This document shows, piece after piece, positions 1 to 11,999 of a stretch of 64,000 bases of DNA. A program made the translations under genes and the position numbers. Source of the stretch: Benincasa hispida (taxonomy: Eukaryota; Streptophyta; Magnoliopsida; Cucurbitales; Cucurbitaceae); contig NC_052349.1 in assembly GCF_009727055.1 (NCBI RefSeq), forward strand, positions 31,352,262 to 31,416,261. Reading direction: 5' to 3'. The first letter of the stretch is position 1. Every line of letters begins with the position of its first letter. The notes beneath the pieces were generated by a model that was given only the letters and a program-made list of their open reading frames with translations, had not been told where the DNA came from and ran no database searches.

Positions 1-439
1 TGGGTCAATAACCGTTATGCCCTTGTAGTTACATTAAATTGGACCATCATGTCCAGGACATGTTCCCGAAAAGATGTGCCCTTATCCATGCGACAATTGT
101 AAATGTATTTGAGGGTATCATGGTGGAGCTGATAGGACAGTTTTCCAAACATCTCCTAGAGAGATTCCATAATCTCCCTCGCAATTACCATGACCTCAAG
201 CTTCTAGGACAGAACTTCAGATAAGCTCGCCAAGATGTAGACATGGGTCTTTTCATTGGCCTTTATCCACTGGTCATAAGCATCGTTCATAGTCTGGGAT
301 AAATTATGAGCAGGGGTAGGAGAACAATCCTCTGATAAGATGAACCACAAATCATCAACAATAAGAATCTTATTCAAGTTGGACTTCCACATAGAGTAAT
401 TATCGCTGGTTAGTTTTTCATTTTTAAGTACCGCAATTA
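1..439 (-). pseudogene. Ty1/copia gag fragment (family A, copy A1)
   Basis: The minus strand reads as the N-terminal part of a copia Gag: a stretch ending SDNYSMWKSNLNKILIVDDL, then SEDCSPTPAH and a conserved DQWIKANEKT..YILASLSEVL block. The rest of the gag continues toward the window start but is out of frame, and no open frame longer than 62 codons survives. The same protein block recurs at 7854-8054, 11343-11921, 34737-35015 and about 56440-56800, which defines family A. Gag normally forms the virus-like particle in the cytoplasm. The window cuts the element, so how much of it lies to the left is unknown. Confidence 0.75.
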
Positions 440-1349
440 TTGAGGAAGAAATTGCTGAAAATAAAAAACAAATATTGACTGTATTAGTTATCTTTTCCTT
501 AACCCATCACACAAGAAAAAAAAATTGCAAATTATTCAATCATAGCAAAAAACAAACAATTATAGAACCATAATAAACTATTTATTTAGTTTTTGTAATG
601 ATGCTTCAGGGGTTTAGAGCTACAGCCACCGTAGGGTGATCAACCACTTCTCATCTAAAATGAGATAACCTAGACAAAACTGTTGGTAATTAACCTAAGA
701 GACCCTATCCTTTTCAAGAGTTCACTGTGTTCCGAATCCTATGATCAAGCCCTCCAAAGGATGGTTGCTCCAAGATAAAACGCAAGCAGATCATGAGAAT
801 CTCACAATGTGACCTAGGGGTGGAAACCGAAGGATACGTTGACACGTGTCCCCCTCCCACTTGCTATAGACACTTCCCCATTCACCTTGTTATTGACCCA
901 TGCAAGCATTTTTCGTAGGGAGGTCGCGCCCAAGACGACATGAAGCCAAGCATGAATCTCACGTTATGAACATACAGGGACATAGAGCAAAACTTGATAT
1001 AAATATCTTGTTTTGTATTTTTCCTCCCACTAAAGTGTCCTATCGTAGTTTAGGGTTATTTAACTTGGATAAATCCGACTAAGTCAATCTATCGAAGTTT
1101 ATGCCTATTATAACTCTTATAACAAGGTTTTTACACTATTTAGGTGAATTAAACCCTTTTAATTAACCAAGTGATATTACATGCTAACATTAAACTATGA
1201 TTAATTTAACTCAAGTTCAAGGTCAGTTCCCAAGTAGGAGGTGTTCCGTAAATCGTCAACTTAAAAACCTCCAGCCTAGACAGAACCTAACCAGTAGAGT
1301 TCCCTTATAATCATTGTAATGTTTTTTCTACTAAGTTTATTAAAACTAT
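440..1349 (-). repeat. LTR of copia family A, first part (split by hAT element)
   Basis: Non-coding sequence directly upstream of the A1 gag, similar in order and wording to the region upstream of gag in copies A2 (8070-9700, minus) and A4 (33060-34640, plus). Shared landmarks include 'gatgcttcag' near the gag side and the 'gacacgtgtcc/gacacatgtcc..ctccca' stretch at about 840-860. The repeat resumes at 4974 on the far side of the hAT insertion. Both LTR ends are uncertain because I could not place a clear primer-binding site. Confidence 0.6.
1342..1349. repeat. Target site duplication of hAT element, left copy (AAAACTAT)
   Basis: The 8 bases AAAACTAT stand immediately left of the terminal repeat and recur exactly at 4966-4973 immediately right of it. 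An 8-bp duplication is the hallmark of the hAT superfamily. Confidence 0.92.
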
Positions 1350-2059
1350 TAGGGGTGGAATTCGTTCAGCTCGGTTCGTTTGGAGGTCAAACCGAACCGA
1401 ACCGAATTCATTTATATATAAAATCAAACCGTATCGTTTGTGCGGTTCGAACCGAACCAAACCGAATCAAATATATTTGGCTCGGTTCGGTTTCGTAAAT
1501 AGGTTTCTTTTTTTTTTCCTATTTTTAAACTTTTTTTTTTTTGTTCTTCTGCCTTTTATTTTCCTTCTTCCTTCCACTTTCTCTTGCCTTTAATTTTCCT
1601 TCTTCCTTTTTTTGAAATTTGTATATTCTCTTTTTTTATTTTATAAAATTTTCTAAACATAATTTAAATATCAATCCCCAATAAGAACAGGTCCAAATGA
1701 CTACAATAAAAAGTTAAAAACTAAAAAGTTCTACAAAGTACACAATACACAAATTTCAAACAACTACCTTCAAAGTTTAAGTCACGTAAAAGAAAATAAC
1801 AAGCCAAACACTTAATAATAACATAGTAACATATTCCAAAAGTCCATTCAATACAAATAAATTTGTTCGCTTGTCAATCATTATTCTCTTTCTCTTTGTT
1901 TTTTGTATTTACCGCTTCATTCAATCTCGTTATGAAGACTAAGCAACAAATTATAAACTTGTTAGTAGTTACTACAATAAATATATGAATAAATATTTTA
2001 AAAAAATATATAAATATGTTTAGAATATGTGAACCTTCCTCTTCATCTTCAATTTCCTC

Positions 2060-4110
2060 CAAGTATTTTCATAAACCAATGCTAATTTGTTCAGAACGTA
2101 ACCAGTTTTGTGCACATACAAGTACCTCAACAGTGGTTGGAGATAATGAGGTACGAAAATGATCAATTACTCTCCCACTAATGCTGAATGTGGACTCAGA
2201 AGCAACTGTGGATACCAGAACTACTAAAAGATCTCATGCAATTTTGCTAAGAATCTTATATCTAGAAGAATTCCCTTTCCACCAATCTAAGATATCAAAG
2301 TTATCCTCACATTTAACACGAGGCACCAGAAAGTAAATATCCACTTCTGAATCCACACTTTGCAAATCATCTTCATCCAAATCTTCAAAATCAAAATGGA
2401 AAACCTCTGAAGCACTTGTATTTGTAGTTTTAAATGGAGAACTTTTAATGATACATGAAGATTGACCCTTATTAGCAACTGACAGTGACAAATTGTATTC
2501 ATTGAATAATGCTCTCAAAACAACCTCTACCTTACTTCCTACGATTTTTGCCACATCAACATCAAATAATTGATTTAGGAAATACAAAAGAAATTTCATC
2601 TTATAACGAGGGTCCAAAACAAAGGCAACATACAAGAATAAATTTGTTCTATCTTTTTTTTCCCCAATACTTATCAAACTTTTCTTGCATTTTCGTTGCC
2701 ATTTCTTGCAAAAACACATCAATAGGACCAGTTGCACTTGAATATTTTTTTATGCAATTATGAACAATACTAATCTCATGGAAGACTGTATTGGAAGGAA
2801 TATACAAAGACCTTGAAAGTGTAATAGTTACTTCATAGAACACTGACAAGAATTTGGTAAATATTCTCGCAATTTCCCAATCCCTAGTGGTTGGTTTTTC
2901 CTCCTCATTCATGTAGACTGTGTTGTAGTCTTCTAACCTCTCAAATGCCTTTACAAATTTTATAGCTGCCTTAAACATCAAATAGGTAGAATTCCATCTA
3001 GTTGGAGCATCAAGACACAACATACTTTTACTATCTATGTTCTGATCTTTGATAAACTTCTTAAATGTGGCAAGTCGAGCAGGAGAAGATCTAACAAATC
3101 TCACGGCATCTCGAATTCAAACCAATGAATCATTAACTTCTTTTAGGCCATCGCATACAATTAAGTTCAATATATGTGCACAACATCGAACATGCAATAA
3201 CTCACCATCTAACACCAACCTATGCTTAAAACACTTCTTCAAATAAGCAATGGCAGTATCATTTGACAAAGCATTATCAATTCTCAATGTCATAAACCTT
3301 TCAATACCCCACTATTTTAGACATTTCTCAACCTCTTTTCCTATCGTCTCCCCTCTATGATTTCAATTTGGGTGAAATTAAGAATTCTCTTATGTAATTT
3401 CCAATCTTTATCAATAAAGTGTGCAGTCAAAACTAAATAGTTCATATTTTGGATTGATGACCACGTATCGGTTGTGAGTGACACTCTATATTCTTGTTTC
3501 ACAAAAATGTCTTTCAACTTCTCTTTCGTGTTATCATATATTCCTAAAATATCCTTAGCAATTGTTTTTTGAGAAGGAAGAACAAAATTAAGTTCTACTA
3601 ACGTCAAAGTCTCATTCACAAACCTCTTAAATCCTTGGTTCTCCACGAATTTAAATGGCAACTCATCTATTACAATCATCTTAGCAAGTAGTTTCCGAGC
3701 ATTATCAATAGTAAACATCTTATAACTAACGGATGAATGTAAACTATCTCCAATACTCTCATTCTTCTTAACGACCAATTTACTTTGTGTTATATCTAAC
3801 TTACACTTCTTAATCTGATAAGGATTTTTTTACAGTAGTTTTCAATATGCATTCTCATAGTTGAATTTCCATTCCTTCTAAGATGACATGCATACACCAT
3901 ACCACAATAGTTACATTTAGCATGTGGATCATCATCACTGTATTTAGAACATTTAGTAAAGTGATCCCATACCATAGATGAATTTTTCCTCTTTCTTCCA
4001 TTTACATGCTTTGAAACTGTCTCCTCGCTTTCATCTTTTCATAGTGGTGGTGGTGGTGGTGGCATCACAACAACATCATCATTGGAATCATTGCTCTTGC
4101 TCAAGGTCAT
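2060..4110 (-). pseudogene. hAT transposase, BED zinc finger and hATC domains (RICESLEEPER/DAYSLEEPER-like), inactivated
   Basis: The likely start ATG is at 4110 (MTLSKSNDSNDD), followed by a short polyproline run encoded by a GTG/CAC repeat and an early TGA at 4039-4041. Next comes a BED finger at about 3860-3990 (CNYCGMVYACHLRRNGNST..H). Open block 3341-3778 has the hallmark RVSLTTDTWSSIQNMNYLVLTAH. Block 2649-3104 carries APTRWNSTYLM, and block 2234-2737 carries YVAFVLDPRYK. The C-terminal hATC dimerisation segment (VASESTFS..GRVIDHFRTSLSP) lies beyond an in-frame TGA at 2234-2236. The frame shifts in the A-run near 2650. The protein would normally excise and reinsert the element in the nucleus, but this copy cannot. 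Confidence 0.85.
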
Positions 4111-4729
4111 TGTGATGGTACCTATAAAGTGGAAAATAGAGAGAAAATTTATTACCATCAAAGTAAATGAGATTAAAATTCTATGAAAATCATTTACTTA
4201 AACTCAAAATTCAAATATTCCATTTCCTCCCTCGGCCTCCACCACATATTCATTTTTTTTATTTAAAGCAAATTTTAAAATTCAAACATAAAGTCAAATG
4301 AGAAGGAACTGGGAAGCAAAAACCTGAATGCCGAACGGAATGGGTGGAAAGAAATTGGAATCTTCTGTCGAGTGAGAATTGAGGGAAGGTGAAGATGAGA
4401 CGGAATTGAAACTGTTGACGTCGAGGGAGAAGGAGAACTGAGGGAAGGTGAAGAGATGGAAAATGAAACGTCAAACCTGAACGAAGAGAGATGGAATTGA
4501 AACCGTCGTTGTTGACGTCGAGGGACGGAGGGAGAACTGAGGGAAGGTGAAGAGATGGAAGCTGAAACCTGGTCGTGAACGGAATGGAATGGGTGGAATG
4601 ATAAATGGAAGCTGATAGATGGAATGGGTCATCGATGTCCAGGGAGAACTGAAGTCTTCACTGAACTGATTCGCTGAGGCTGAAGACGAAGAGATGAAAT
4701 TGAATGCAGACGGCGACCCCCCGAACCTA

Positions 4730-4795
4730 GACGTATATATACTATATATATTATATATACATATTTATATATTTTTTATATTTATATTAAACGAT
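4730..4795. repeat. AT-rich low-complexity tract inside hAT element
   Basis: An imperfect run of tatata/atatatt words, about 65 bp, close to the right end of the hAT element between the transposase start and the subterminal repeats. No coding signal. Confidence 0.6.
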
Positions 4796-4965
4796 TTTCC
4801 GGTCGGTTTAGGAACCGATTTTCAAACTTGGAACCAAACTGAACCGTTTAAATTCGGTTTTAACATTCCAGCGAACCGCATCGAATCAAAACTTTCACTT
4901 TTGTTGATAAATCGGTTTGGTTTTACAAATCGGTTCTGTTTATGCAGTTTTGCTGTCCACCCCTA

Positions 4966-5650
4966 AAAACTATTATAAAACTAAGTAAGAAATAATTCTA
5001 ATCTTATTAGAATTAAAATGATCTTAGGTCTAATTAATTTAAAATTAATTCATTATCTTATGATCCTATGTTTGCATGCAATTCTTGATTATAGATTGAC
5101 AGTTTCTAATCATTAATTTTTAAAACTATTTTCAAATTCTAATAATAAGCCCTATAATCATACTTTCTATGGTTTAATTTAATTAACAACCATATTCTAA
5201 TTAATTAAATAATTAAACCATAAAAATGCATTGGATGAATATAATATAACAGTTATATTATTACTATGGATATATCATGTTCAATGCATCTTAATTTTCA
5301 TATTTAATTAACATATCTCCTTATATTAAGTTAAACATGAAAATCCACAAGCATGCTCTACACATTACATTAAATATAACTATTTATATTTAACCAATGT
5401 GATTACATGCTTCATGCTTTATTAATTTCATCAAATTAACATAACAATTATATTATTATAATATATAAAAATGCATGAGCATGCTTAACCCAAGGCGAGA
5501 CTATATTTAAATGACATCCATAAAGCATTTAAATAGCATATGAATCGGTTAATTGGCTCATAGGATAAAACTAAATAAAAAAAAAATTACATTAATTTTA
5601 CAAATTTTATTCTAAAAAACTTCAGCCGCTCAAGAATCAGACCAAAAATT
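4966..5650 (-). repeat. LTR of copia family A, second part
   Basis: Begins with the second copy of the hAT target duplication (4966-4973) and continues the family A LTR. The segment 'tctaatcttattag..aggtctaatta..cctatgtttgcatgcaattct' matches 9090-9230 of copy A2. Further right are several short inverted ATGCAT/GCATGC words typical of this LTR. The right boundary, where copy A2 coding remnants begin (about 5690), is approximate. Confidence 0.6.
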
Positions 5651-5689
5651 CTCAAATCGGGTCGGGTCAGACCGCTGAACTAAGGCTAA

Positions 5690-8054
5690 TGTCAGCATCT
5701 TCTATGTTTCCAGTTTCTGTACATTTGTTTTCCACCATTTTTGGCCAAAAATGGTCTCGGATTTCACCGATCTTTATCAGTTCACAACATTACTTAATGG
5801 TTGAGGTGGATGTGACCATTGTTGATGTACTAAGATCTTTAACAACTCTTATTGAAGGTTTGTTGGAAAATTCATTTAATATTATCTTACTATGCGGTTT
5901 GTACTCCCTAATGTGGTCCTCTTTTAAAAATGTAACGTTTGCTGACACAAACACTTTATTATCCTTAGGATCGTAGAAATAATCACCTCTCGTTCTCTTG
6001 GAGTAGCCTACAAATAGGCACAGTTTTAAACAAGGTTAAAATTTCTTAGGATTAGACTTAAGCACATATACTGGACAACCCCAAATCCTGAACTAGTGTA
6101 AAGAACCTTTACTGTCATTCCAAAATTTCAAAGGTGTTTCAGAAACATTTTTGGATGAAACACATTTCAAATTATAGGTTGTAGTTTGTACTGCATAACC
6201 CTAGAACGAATCAGGCAAATGAGCGTAACTCATCATAGACTGAACCATGTCCAACAAGGTTCGATTTCTCATTTCTGATACACCATTCTATCGAAGTGTA
6301 CCAGGTGTTAAGAGTTGGGATACAATTCCATATTCTATCAAATATCTTTCAAATCCATATGTTCTCCACCTTGATCAGATTGAAGTGTCTTTATTATTTT
6401 ACCTAAGGAATTATCAACTTTAGCCTTGTACTCTTTGAAATTTTCAAGGGTTTTAGACTTATGTTGCATTAGGTAAACATACCCATACCTTGAACAATCA
6501 TCTGGGAAGGTGATGAAATATCCAAACTCTCCTTTTGTCTTAACATTCATAGGACCATAGAGGTCTGAATATATAAGTTCTGAGGGTTCTTTGGCTCTGT
6601 GACCTTTTCCGGTAAAAGGTCTCTTAGTCATTTTGCCTTCAAGGCATGACTCACATACTGGTAAAGAATTTTTTTTCTAACTCAAGTCCATTCTTAACCA
6701 ACCTCTCAATATGTGACCTAGTCTTAGGTACCAAAGACGGGCATTTTCTTTAGGAGAAACTTTTTTTGTTTTTTATTTTAAGTTATAGCATTTTTGAACA
6801 TTTCAGTATTAAGAAGGGCCTTTGAGCTAATGGCCTTAGTACATAAAGGTTATTTTCAAGGTTATCTGAACAAATAAAAGCATCATTCTTGTAAATAAAC
6901 ACTTTATTTATACTAAAACTGAAAGAATGGTTTTGTTGAAGTAAGCATTTTATAGAAATCAAGTTCATTTTCAAATCAAGAACTACATATACATTGTCTA
7001 ACAATAAATACGATTTTTTTAAAATTAAATGAAATCCCTAATTTATGTAAAATTAAATGAAATCCTCCCACTGCCATAGTTGAGACGACGTGCCCAATTC
7101 AAACCTGATTCGTCATCTCCCCAGTCTCCAGCTTTTGCCAAGAACTAATTCCTTGAAAAGAAGAACAAACATGATTAGTGGCGCCTAAATCTATTATCTA
7201 GGTAGAATCAACATTCTCCATTAAACAAGTTTCCAATACGAGTAAATCATATTTACCTTGTTTGGCCTTCTTCTTTTTTGCCAAATACTTGGAACAATTC
7301 ATTTTCAAGTGTCCCTCCTAGTTGCAATGGAAACAGACTTCCTTTGCAACCGCGATCTTTTTGCCTTTCTGGGCAGCAACAGGGTTAGCTTTCTTCTAAC
7401 CTCCCTTCTTCTTCTTCCACTTTTTGGTACTGGAAGAAGAAGATGCAGACTTTGTCCCAGAGGTCGAACCTCTATAGAACTTCTTGGAGGATGAGGCAAT
7501 ATTTACCTCACCCTTCTATTACTTGAATTTCATCAAAGACTGATACATCTGTAGTTCACTGAGCAAGGTGGTTAGGTTGTAGTCAAGCTTGTTCATAACA
7601 TCGTTGCTATGAAACTAAAGAAACCTTAAGTAGATTTTCAAACATAAAGCTAACCTGACTGCCTTCATCAATGACAGACCCATTCATCTTCGCCCCATTA
7701 AAGTGGACCGACATGTTGAGAACTTGTCACAAACAGATGTCCCTTCTTTCACCCAGGCATTGAAGATATATTTTAAAGCATCATGGCTGAGCTATGTGGA
7801 CGGTTGTCTAAATATTTCCCTCAAGGACTCCATGATCACACGAACTATAAGCATCAATCATGCTTCTTGGCCAAAACTTCAGATAAGCTGGCTAAGATAT
7901 ATGCTCGAGCCTTTTCATTTGCCTTGACCCATCGCTCATATGCCTCCCAAACATTTTGGGCTGCATTGGCAGCTAGAACTTGAGGACACTCCTCATCTAG
8001 GGTGAATCGCAAGTCATTAATTATTAACATGGTATTAATAATAATTTTTTTCAA
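5690..8054 (-). pseudogene. Ty1/copia gag-pol remnant (family A, copy A2), reverse transcriptase missing
   Basis: Read on the minus strand from the right. Gag is at 7500-8054 (block at 7854-8054 with LDEECPQVLAANAAQ..EAYERWVKANEKARAYILASLSEVLAKK). The protease is near 7160-7200, where the DSGA motif has become IIDLGATNH. The pre-integrase region is at 6783-7004 (LDNVYVVLDLKMNLISIKCLL). The integrase core is at 6338-6631 (DLYGPMNVKTKGEFGYF..DDCSRYGYVYLM..LQSDQGGE). The integrase tail is at 5700-6330 (NKVFVSANVTFLKEDHIREYKPHSK). Frames are broken by many stops and shifts. No reverse transcriptase or RNase H is found before the family A LTR at about 5650, so the 3' half of pol has been lost. Confidence 0.8.
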
Positions 8055-8069
8055 CTTGTGTAGTTATCA

Positions 8070-9700
8070 TCGTTAAGTTTATTAGCGGAAAGCAAGTTAA
8101 ATATAGCGCTCGTCATAATGAAATTGCCGAAACCATATAATTTATTTATATTAGTTATACATGCATTACCTAATTGAACAACCAATCAAGTTATACATGC
8201 ATTACCTACATGACATCTATTCTGTAATGATGCTTCAGTGAGTCAGAATAAAGGTTACCTCTTCATTGAATTGAAACAATCTCAACTAATAATTACACCA
8301 AAATAACTCTTATTCTTATATTAGTTACCATTGTTTGCTCTAGAAATTGTTAACTTAACATTTTCTTGTAGAACCCTTCATTTTAGATTCTAGAGTTCTA
8401 CCCCAGTGAACCAACCGTAGGGAAAAATCGATTGGGGTAAAAACTAAAGTAATCCTATCCATTTCTGTAGTTTAAGTAAAAATTCATGCAAATACCATCC
8501 ATAGAGGGACACAAGCAAAGGTGTCTTGATGCCGAGCATGAAATTTTACTGCAAACTAATGAAGGAGACTATGGGATGTGTTGACACATGTCCTCTCCCA
8601 CTTACTATAAACAGTTTCTCTATTCACCTCATTATTGACCTATGCAAATACCACCCATAGGGGGACACAAGCAAAGGTGCCCTAAGGCTGAGCATAGATC
8701 TTACGATGTGAACTATATAGGAGAAACGTAAAAGGAAATTGAAGTATCATATACAATATTTTTCTCCCACTGAGTGTTCTACCTATGGTTGATTAACTTA
8801 GAAAAATTCGATTAATAATTTTTACTAAGTATTTGTTAATTTTTCTCAATGTAACATTTATGTTAGATAGTTTAGCAATGTTGATTTATGTTCATTAAAC
8901 ATTTTAATAAATATTAATCACTCACTGCATGCATATAGAAAGTTTATCTAATTCACTTTTCAGGTTAGTTCATAGGTAGAGGTATTCTGTTTTCATCAAC
9001 TTAAATACCCCAACCTAGATAGAACTTTCATAAGACAAAGGTCCCTCATAGATAAATTTGTTATAACTTTAATCTTTTAATTAAAACCAATTTAATCCTA
9101 TTGAATTTAATTAAAAGATTAAATCTATTTCTAATCATATTAGAAATTTATCAACATAGGTCTAATAGTGAAATCAATTTTAAACTATTTAAAAAAGATT
9201 TTAACCTATGTTTGCATGTAATTCTATATTATAGATTTTAAGTCTAATTTCATTTAACTTATGACAATTATAAAGTTTAATGAAACAATCAAAACTTATA
9301 CATGCATCTAATGACATATTTTAAAATTATAACATTTATAATTTACTAAAGTGGTGTCATGCATCATGCATTTCCATTTTCATCATATATAACATTTATA
9401 TAGTAAAGTAATAAAAATAAAATAACATGCTTCCATTCATCCAAACCATATATTATAACATTTATAATATAAAGTGATGCATGAACATGTTATTAGTGCA
9501 TGCATTCATATTTTATAACACTTATAGCATATGATGCATGAGCATGCTTAAAGAATCATGCAACTTTTAATATAACAATTATATTAAGATGATGCATGAA
9601 TTAATTTTATCCTATGGTAGGATTATTTTTCTATATGACATACAATATGACATATAATAATAAAAAAAAAACTATACATCACATGTATAATTAAAAGCAA
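8070..9700 (-). repeat. 5' LTR region of copia copy A2
   Basis: Non-coding, upstream of the A2 gag, and similar to 440-1349/4966-5650 and to 33060-34640. It contains the diagnostic 'gatgcttcagtg' (about 8228), two 'caaataccatccatagaggg/caaataccacccatagggg' copies about 165 bp apart (8488 and 8646), and an AT-rich block (9280-9600) with repeated taacatttata and gcatgcat/atgcatgagcatg words. LTR ends and primer site were not resolved. Confidence 0.6.
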
Positions 9701-10335
9701 CATTTGGTCCGAGATTGGCATCCGAAAATATTAATTAAATTAATGTAACACTTTATATTAGTTCAATTAATGAAAAAAACAACAAAATACTTGATTATTA
9801 CAAATAATAATTAGAAACCCAAAGAAAGCTGGTGCTTAAACCGCTTGGAAGGCTCGAACCAACGGTCTAGATCAGTCCTCACATGCATGCCTCATGTCCG
9901 AAGCATCGCAACACTCTCCGCCAGTGTTGCGACGCTGGCGTCCTTCTTGTTGTAGTGTACACTACGCTGCTCATAGCATTGTGACTCTTTATGCAGCGTT
10001 GCAATGCTGTGGCTGGAGCGTTGCGATGTTGAGCCCTCTGCCTTATAGCGTAAGGCGAGCGTTGCAACCCTCTAAGGCAGAAGTCTGCTCTGTCTCACCC
10101 TTTCAGCCAAAATTCTCCATTCTTGCTCTAAATTTTTCACCAAATTGAAGCCAAAACTTGATCATGAGCGACCCAGACATGAATTACATACTCAATTGCA
10201 ATAAAATTATACAAAAAACAATAGGTCCTTACTAACCAAATCAAAATTAAAATAGCAAAATTCCAAATGTCAATCTAAAAAACGTCCAAAGTGCAAAACC
10301 ACATAACATACATTAAAAATGTAGATCTACACCCA
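9700..10335. other. Unassigned stretch with a GC-richer patch
   Basis: 9700-9860 is AT-rich spacer. 9860-10080 is distinctly GC-richer and dense in 'gcgttgc/cgcaac' words. Two overlapping short open frames (9894-10148 plus, 9879-10067 minus) are explained by that composition and look like no known protein. 10150-10335 is plain AT-rich sequence. The patch resembles in style the 'cgcat'-rich repeats at 19.8-20.3 kb and 36-40 kb, so a retrotransposon LTR fragment is the likeliest source. Confidence 0.4.
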
Positions 10336-10339
10336 CCAT

Positions 10340-11921
10340 AACTCTAAATTAAAGTTTTGTTTCTCTGTAATCTCTACTTCGATCTAATCAAAGTGTTTCG
10401 CTTATTTTACCTAACAAGTTTTATAAACCTTGAACCTTTCAAGTGTTCTAAACTTACAACTTAGGTAAATATAACTATACTTTAGAATAATTACTGAAAT
10501 ATTCACACCCTTCCTTATGCTTTAACATTCACCAGATCATAAAGATCTGAATGTACATGCTTTTAAGGATTCTTTGGTTCTCAAAATTTTGATAATCTTA
10601 TCTTCAAGATAAGACACACATAAAGTTAAAAGATTTGTCTTCTAGCTTATTTAGATGACCACTTTTAACCTTCTTAACCTCATTAAGACATGATGTGATA
10701 ATAATCTTAATTACTAAAGATAAGTACTAGAATACATCTTTTGCCTTATTGTTTTTCAGTCATTTTAAATATCTAAATATTTGAAATGACCTTAATCTTG
10801 GTTGATTTTAACATAGTTATTGCTTTAAAGTAGAATAAAAATATATCTTTTGCTAATGAACATTTCATTTACAACAAAAGATTTTATACAACTTGTCCTT
10901 TACTAAAGCTAAAACAACTTTTATTACAATAACAAAAGTAAAAGGATTCATCTTCTATCAGCAACTTCAAGATCTCCTACTTGTTTTAATGAGATACTCT
11001 CCCATGTTCGCAACCTAGAGCATTATCTCATTTGCGAGCAATCCTCAGGAATTAATTTCCTTGTTTTTCTTTTTCCGCTCTTTTCTCTACAAGGTACTGT
11101 GGGTAATTTCTCTTCCAGTGCCCAGCCTCGCTACAGTAGAAACATGTTCCCTTGTCTGTAGCTTTGGCTTTACCTTTGCAGCCAGTAGAAGTTTTCTTTT
11201 TCCATTTTCCTTTGTTCTTTTTCACTGGAATACTCTTATTCTTAGAAGAAGAATTAACATCAAGATTTTTAGAGGACGGTTCTCTTTTCTCAGCAGCGAC
11301 AACATTTACCTCCGCTCCTTATCATTTTGTTCTCAAAATGGACTAAAAAGCCTGTAACTCATCTAGAAGTGTAGTCATGTTGTATTCTATCTTGTTCATT
11401 AACGTGTTGGTGTGAAATTGCAAGAAGAACTTGGGAAGAGACTCTAGAATAAAACTGACTTGTCTTCTCTCCTCTATGACAACTCCGTTTACCTCTGCCA
11501 CATTGAAATGGACCATCATGTCTAGGACATGTTCTCTAACAGAGGTCCCTTCTTTCATTCGGCAGTTATAAACATATTTGATAGCATCATGCCTCAAGGA
11601 GAAAGATGGTTGTCCAAACATCCCACATAGAGATTCCGTAGTCTCTTTGGCAGTATACATGCTTTCGTGTTTCTTCACTAAGACATCAGATATGCTTACA
11701 AGGATGTGGGCACAAGCTTTCTCATTTGCCTTCGTCCATTTGTTGTATGTTTCCCGAATAATTCTGTTTGTATTTGAGCTAGGGATGGGAGGACATTCCT
11801 CTATTAAAACGAACCTTAAATCGTCTATCACTAGTATTGTGTTCAAATTTGATTTCCATGTAGCATAATTGTCCCCAGTTATTTTATTCGAAGCCAACAT
11901 TTGTATGAATGAACTAGTCAT
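10340..11921 (-). pseudogene. Ty1/copia gag and partial pol (family A, copy A3)
   Basis: The gag frame 11343-11921 is open for 192 codons, from MTSSFIQMLASNKITGDNYATW through RREVSFILESLP-like blocks to LLDELQAF. It is the best-preserved Gag of the window. Downstream, near 11100-11160, a zinc knuckle reads CFYCSEAGHWKRNY, with the last Cys of CX2CX4HX4C changed to Tyr. The protease and pre-integrase are degraded (10700-11050). An integrase remnant at about 10340-10640 recalls the GPMNVK..GYEYF region with several frame changes. No reverse transcriptase follows. The element appears cut on both sides. Confidence 0.8.
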
Positions 11922-11999
11922 TATGAAAATATAAACAATTTCTTTATTAGTGAATTGCTTTTAAACCCAATCATACTTTAGCAAAGTAATAATGTACCA

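Larger units (their letters stand above)
1350..4965 (-). mobile_element. Complete but decayed hAT DNA transposon, 3616 bp
   Basis: The element starts TAGGGGTGGA and ends with the reverse complement TCCACCCCTA, a 10-bp perfect terminal inverted repeat, and is flanked by the perfect 8-bp duplication AAAACTAT. Subterminal regions at both ends are rich in aaccgaacc/cggttcggtt words, typical of hAT transposase-binding arrays. Its interior (minus strand) carries a BED-finger/hAT transposase pseudogene. It inserted into a family A copia LTR, whose sequence continues on both sides. The element is therefore younger than that LTR, although its transposase is already dead. Confidence 0.9.

Noticed and set aside
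4042..4062. GTG repeat as an independent microsatellite
   Set aside because: It is the polyproline codon run of the hAT transposase N-terminus (minus strand), so it is explained by the coding feature.
7258..7499. 78- and 64-codon frames on opposite strands
   Set aside because: Both are out-of-frame shadows over the degraded gag/protease part of copia copy A2.
9840..9890. tRNA-like 'ggttcgagcc' on the minus strand
   Set aside because: The stem halves on either side do not pair and no acceptor, D or anticodon arm can be drawn. It is a chance T-loop-like word.
9879..10148. Overlapping 62- and 84-codon frames on both strands
   Set aside because: They lie in a GC-richer patch with fewer chance stops, are rich in Cys/Arg/Ser, and lack family resemblance or gene structure.
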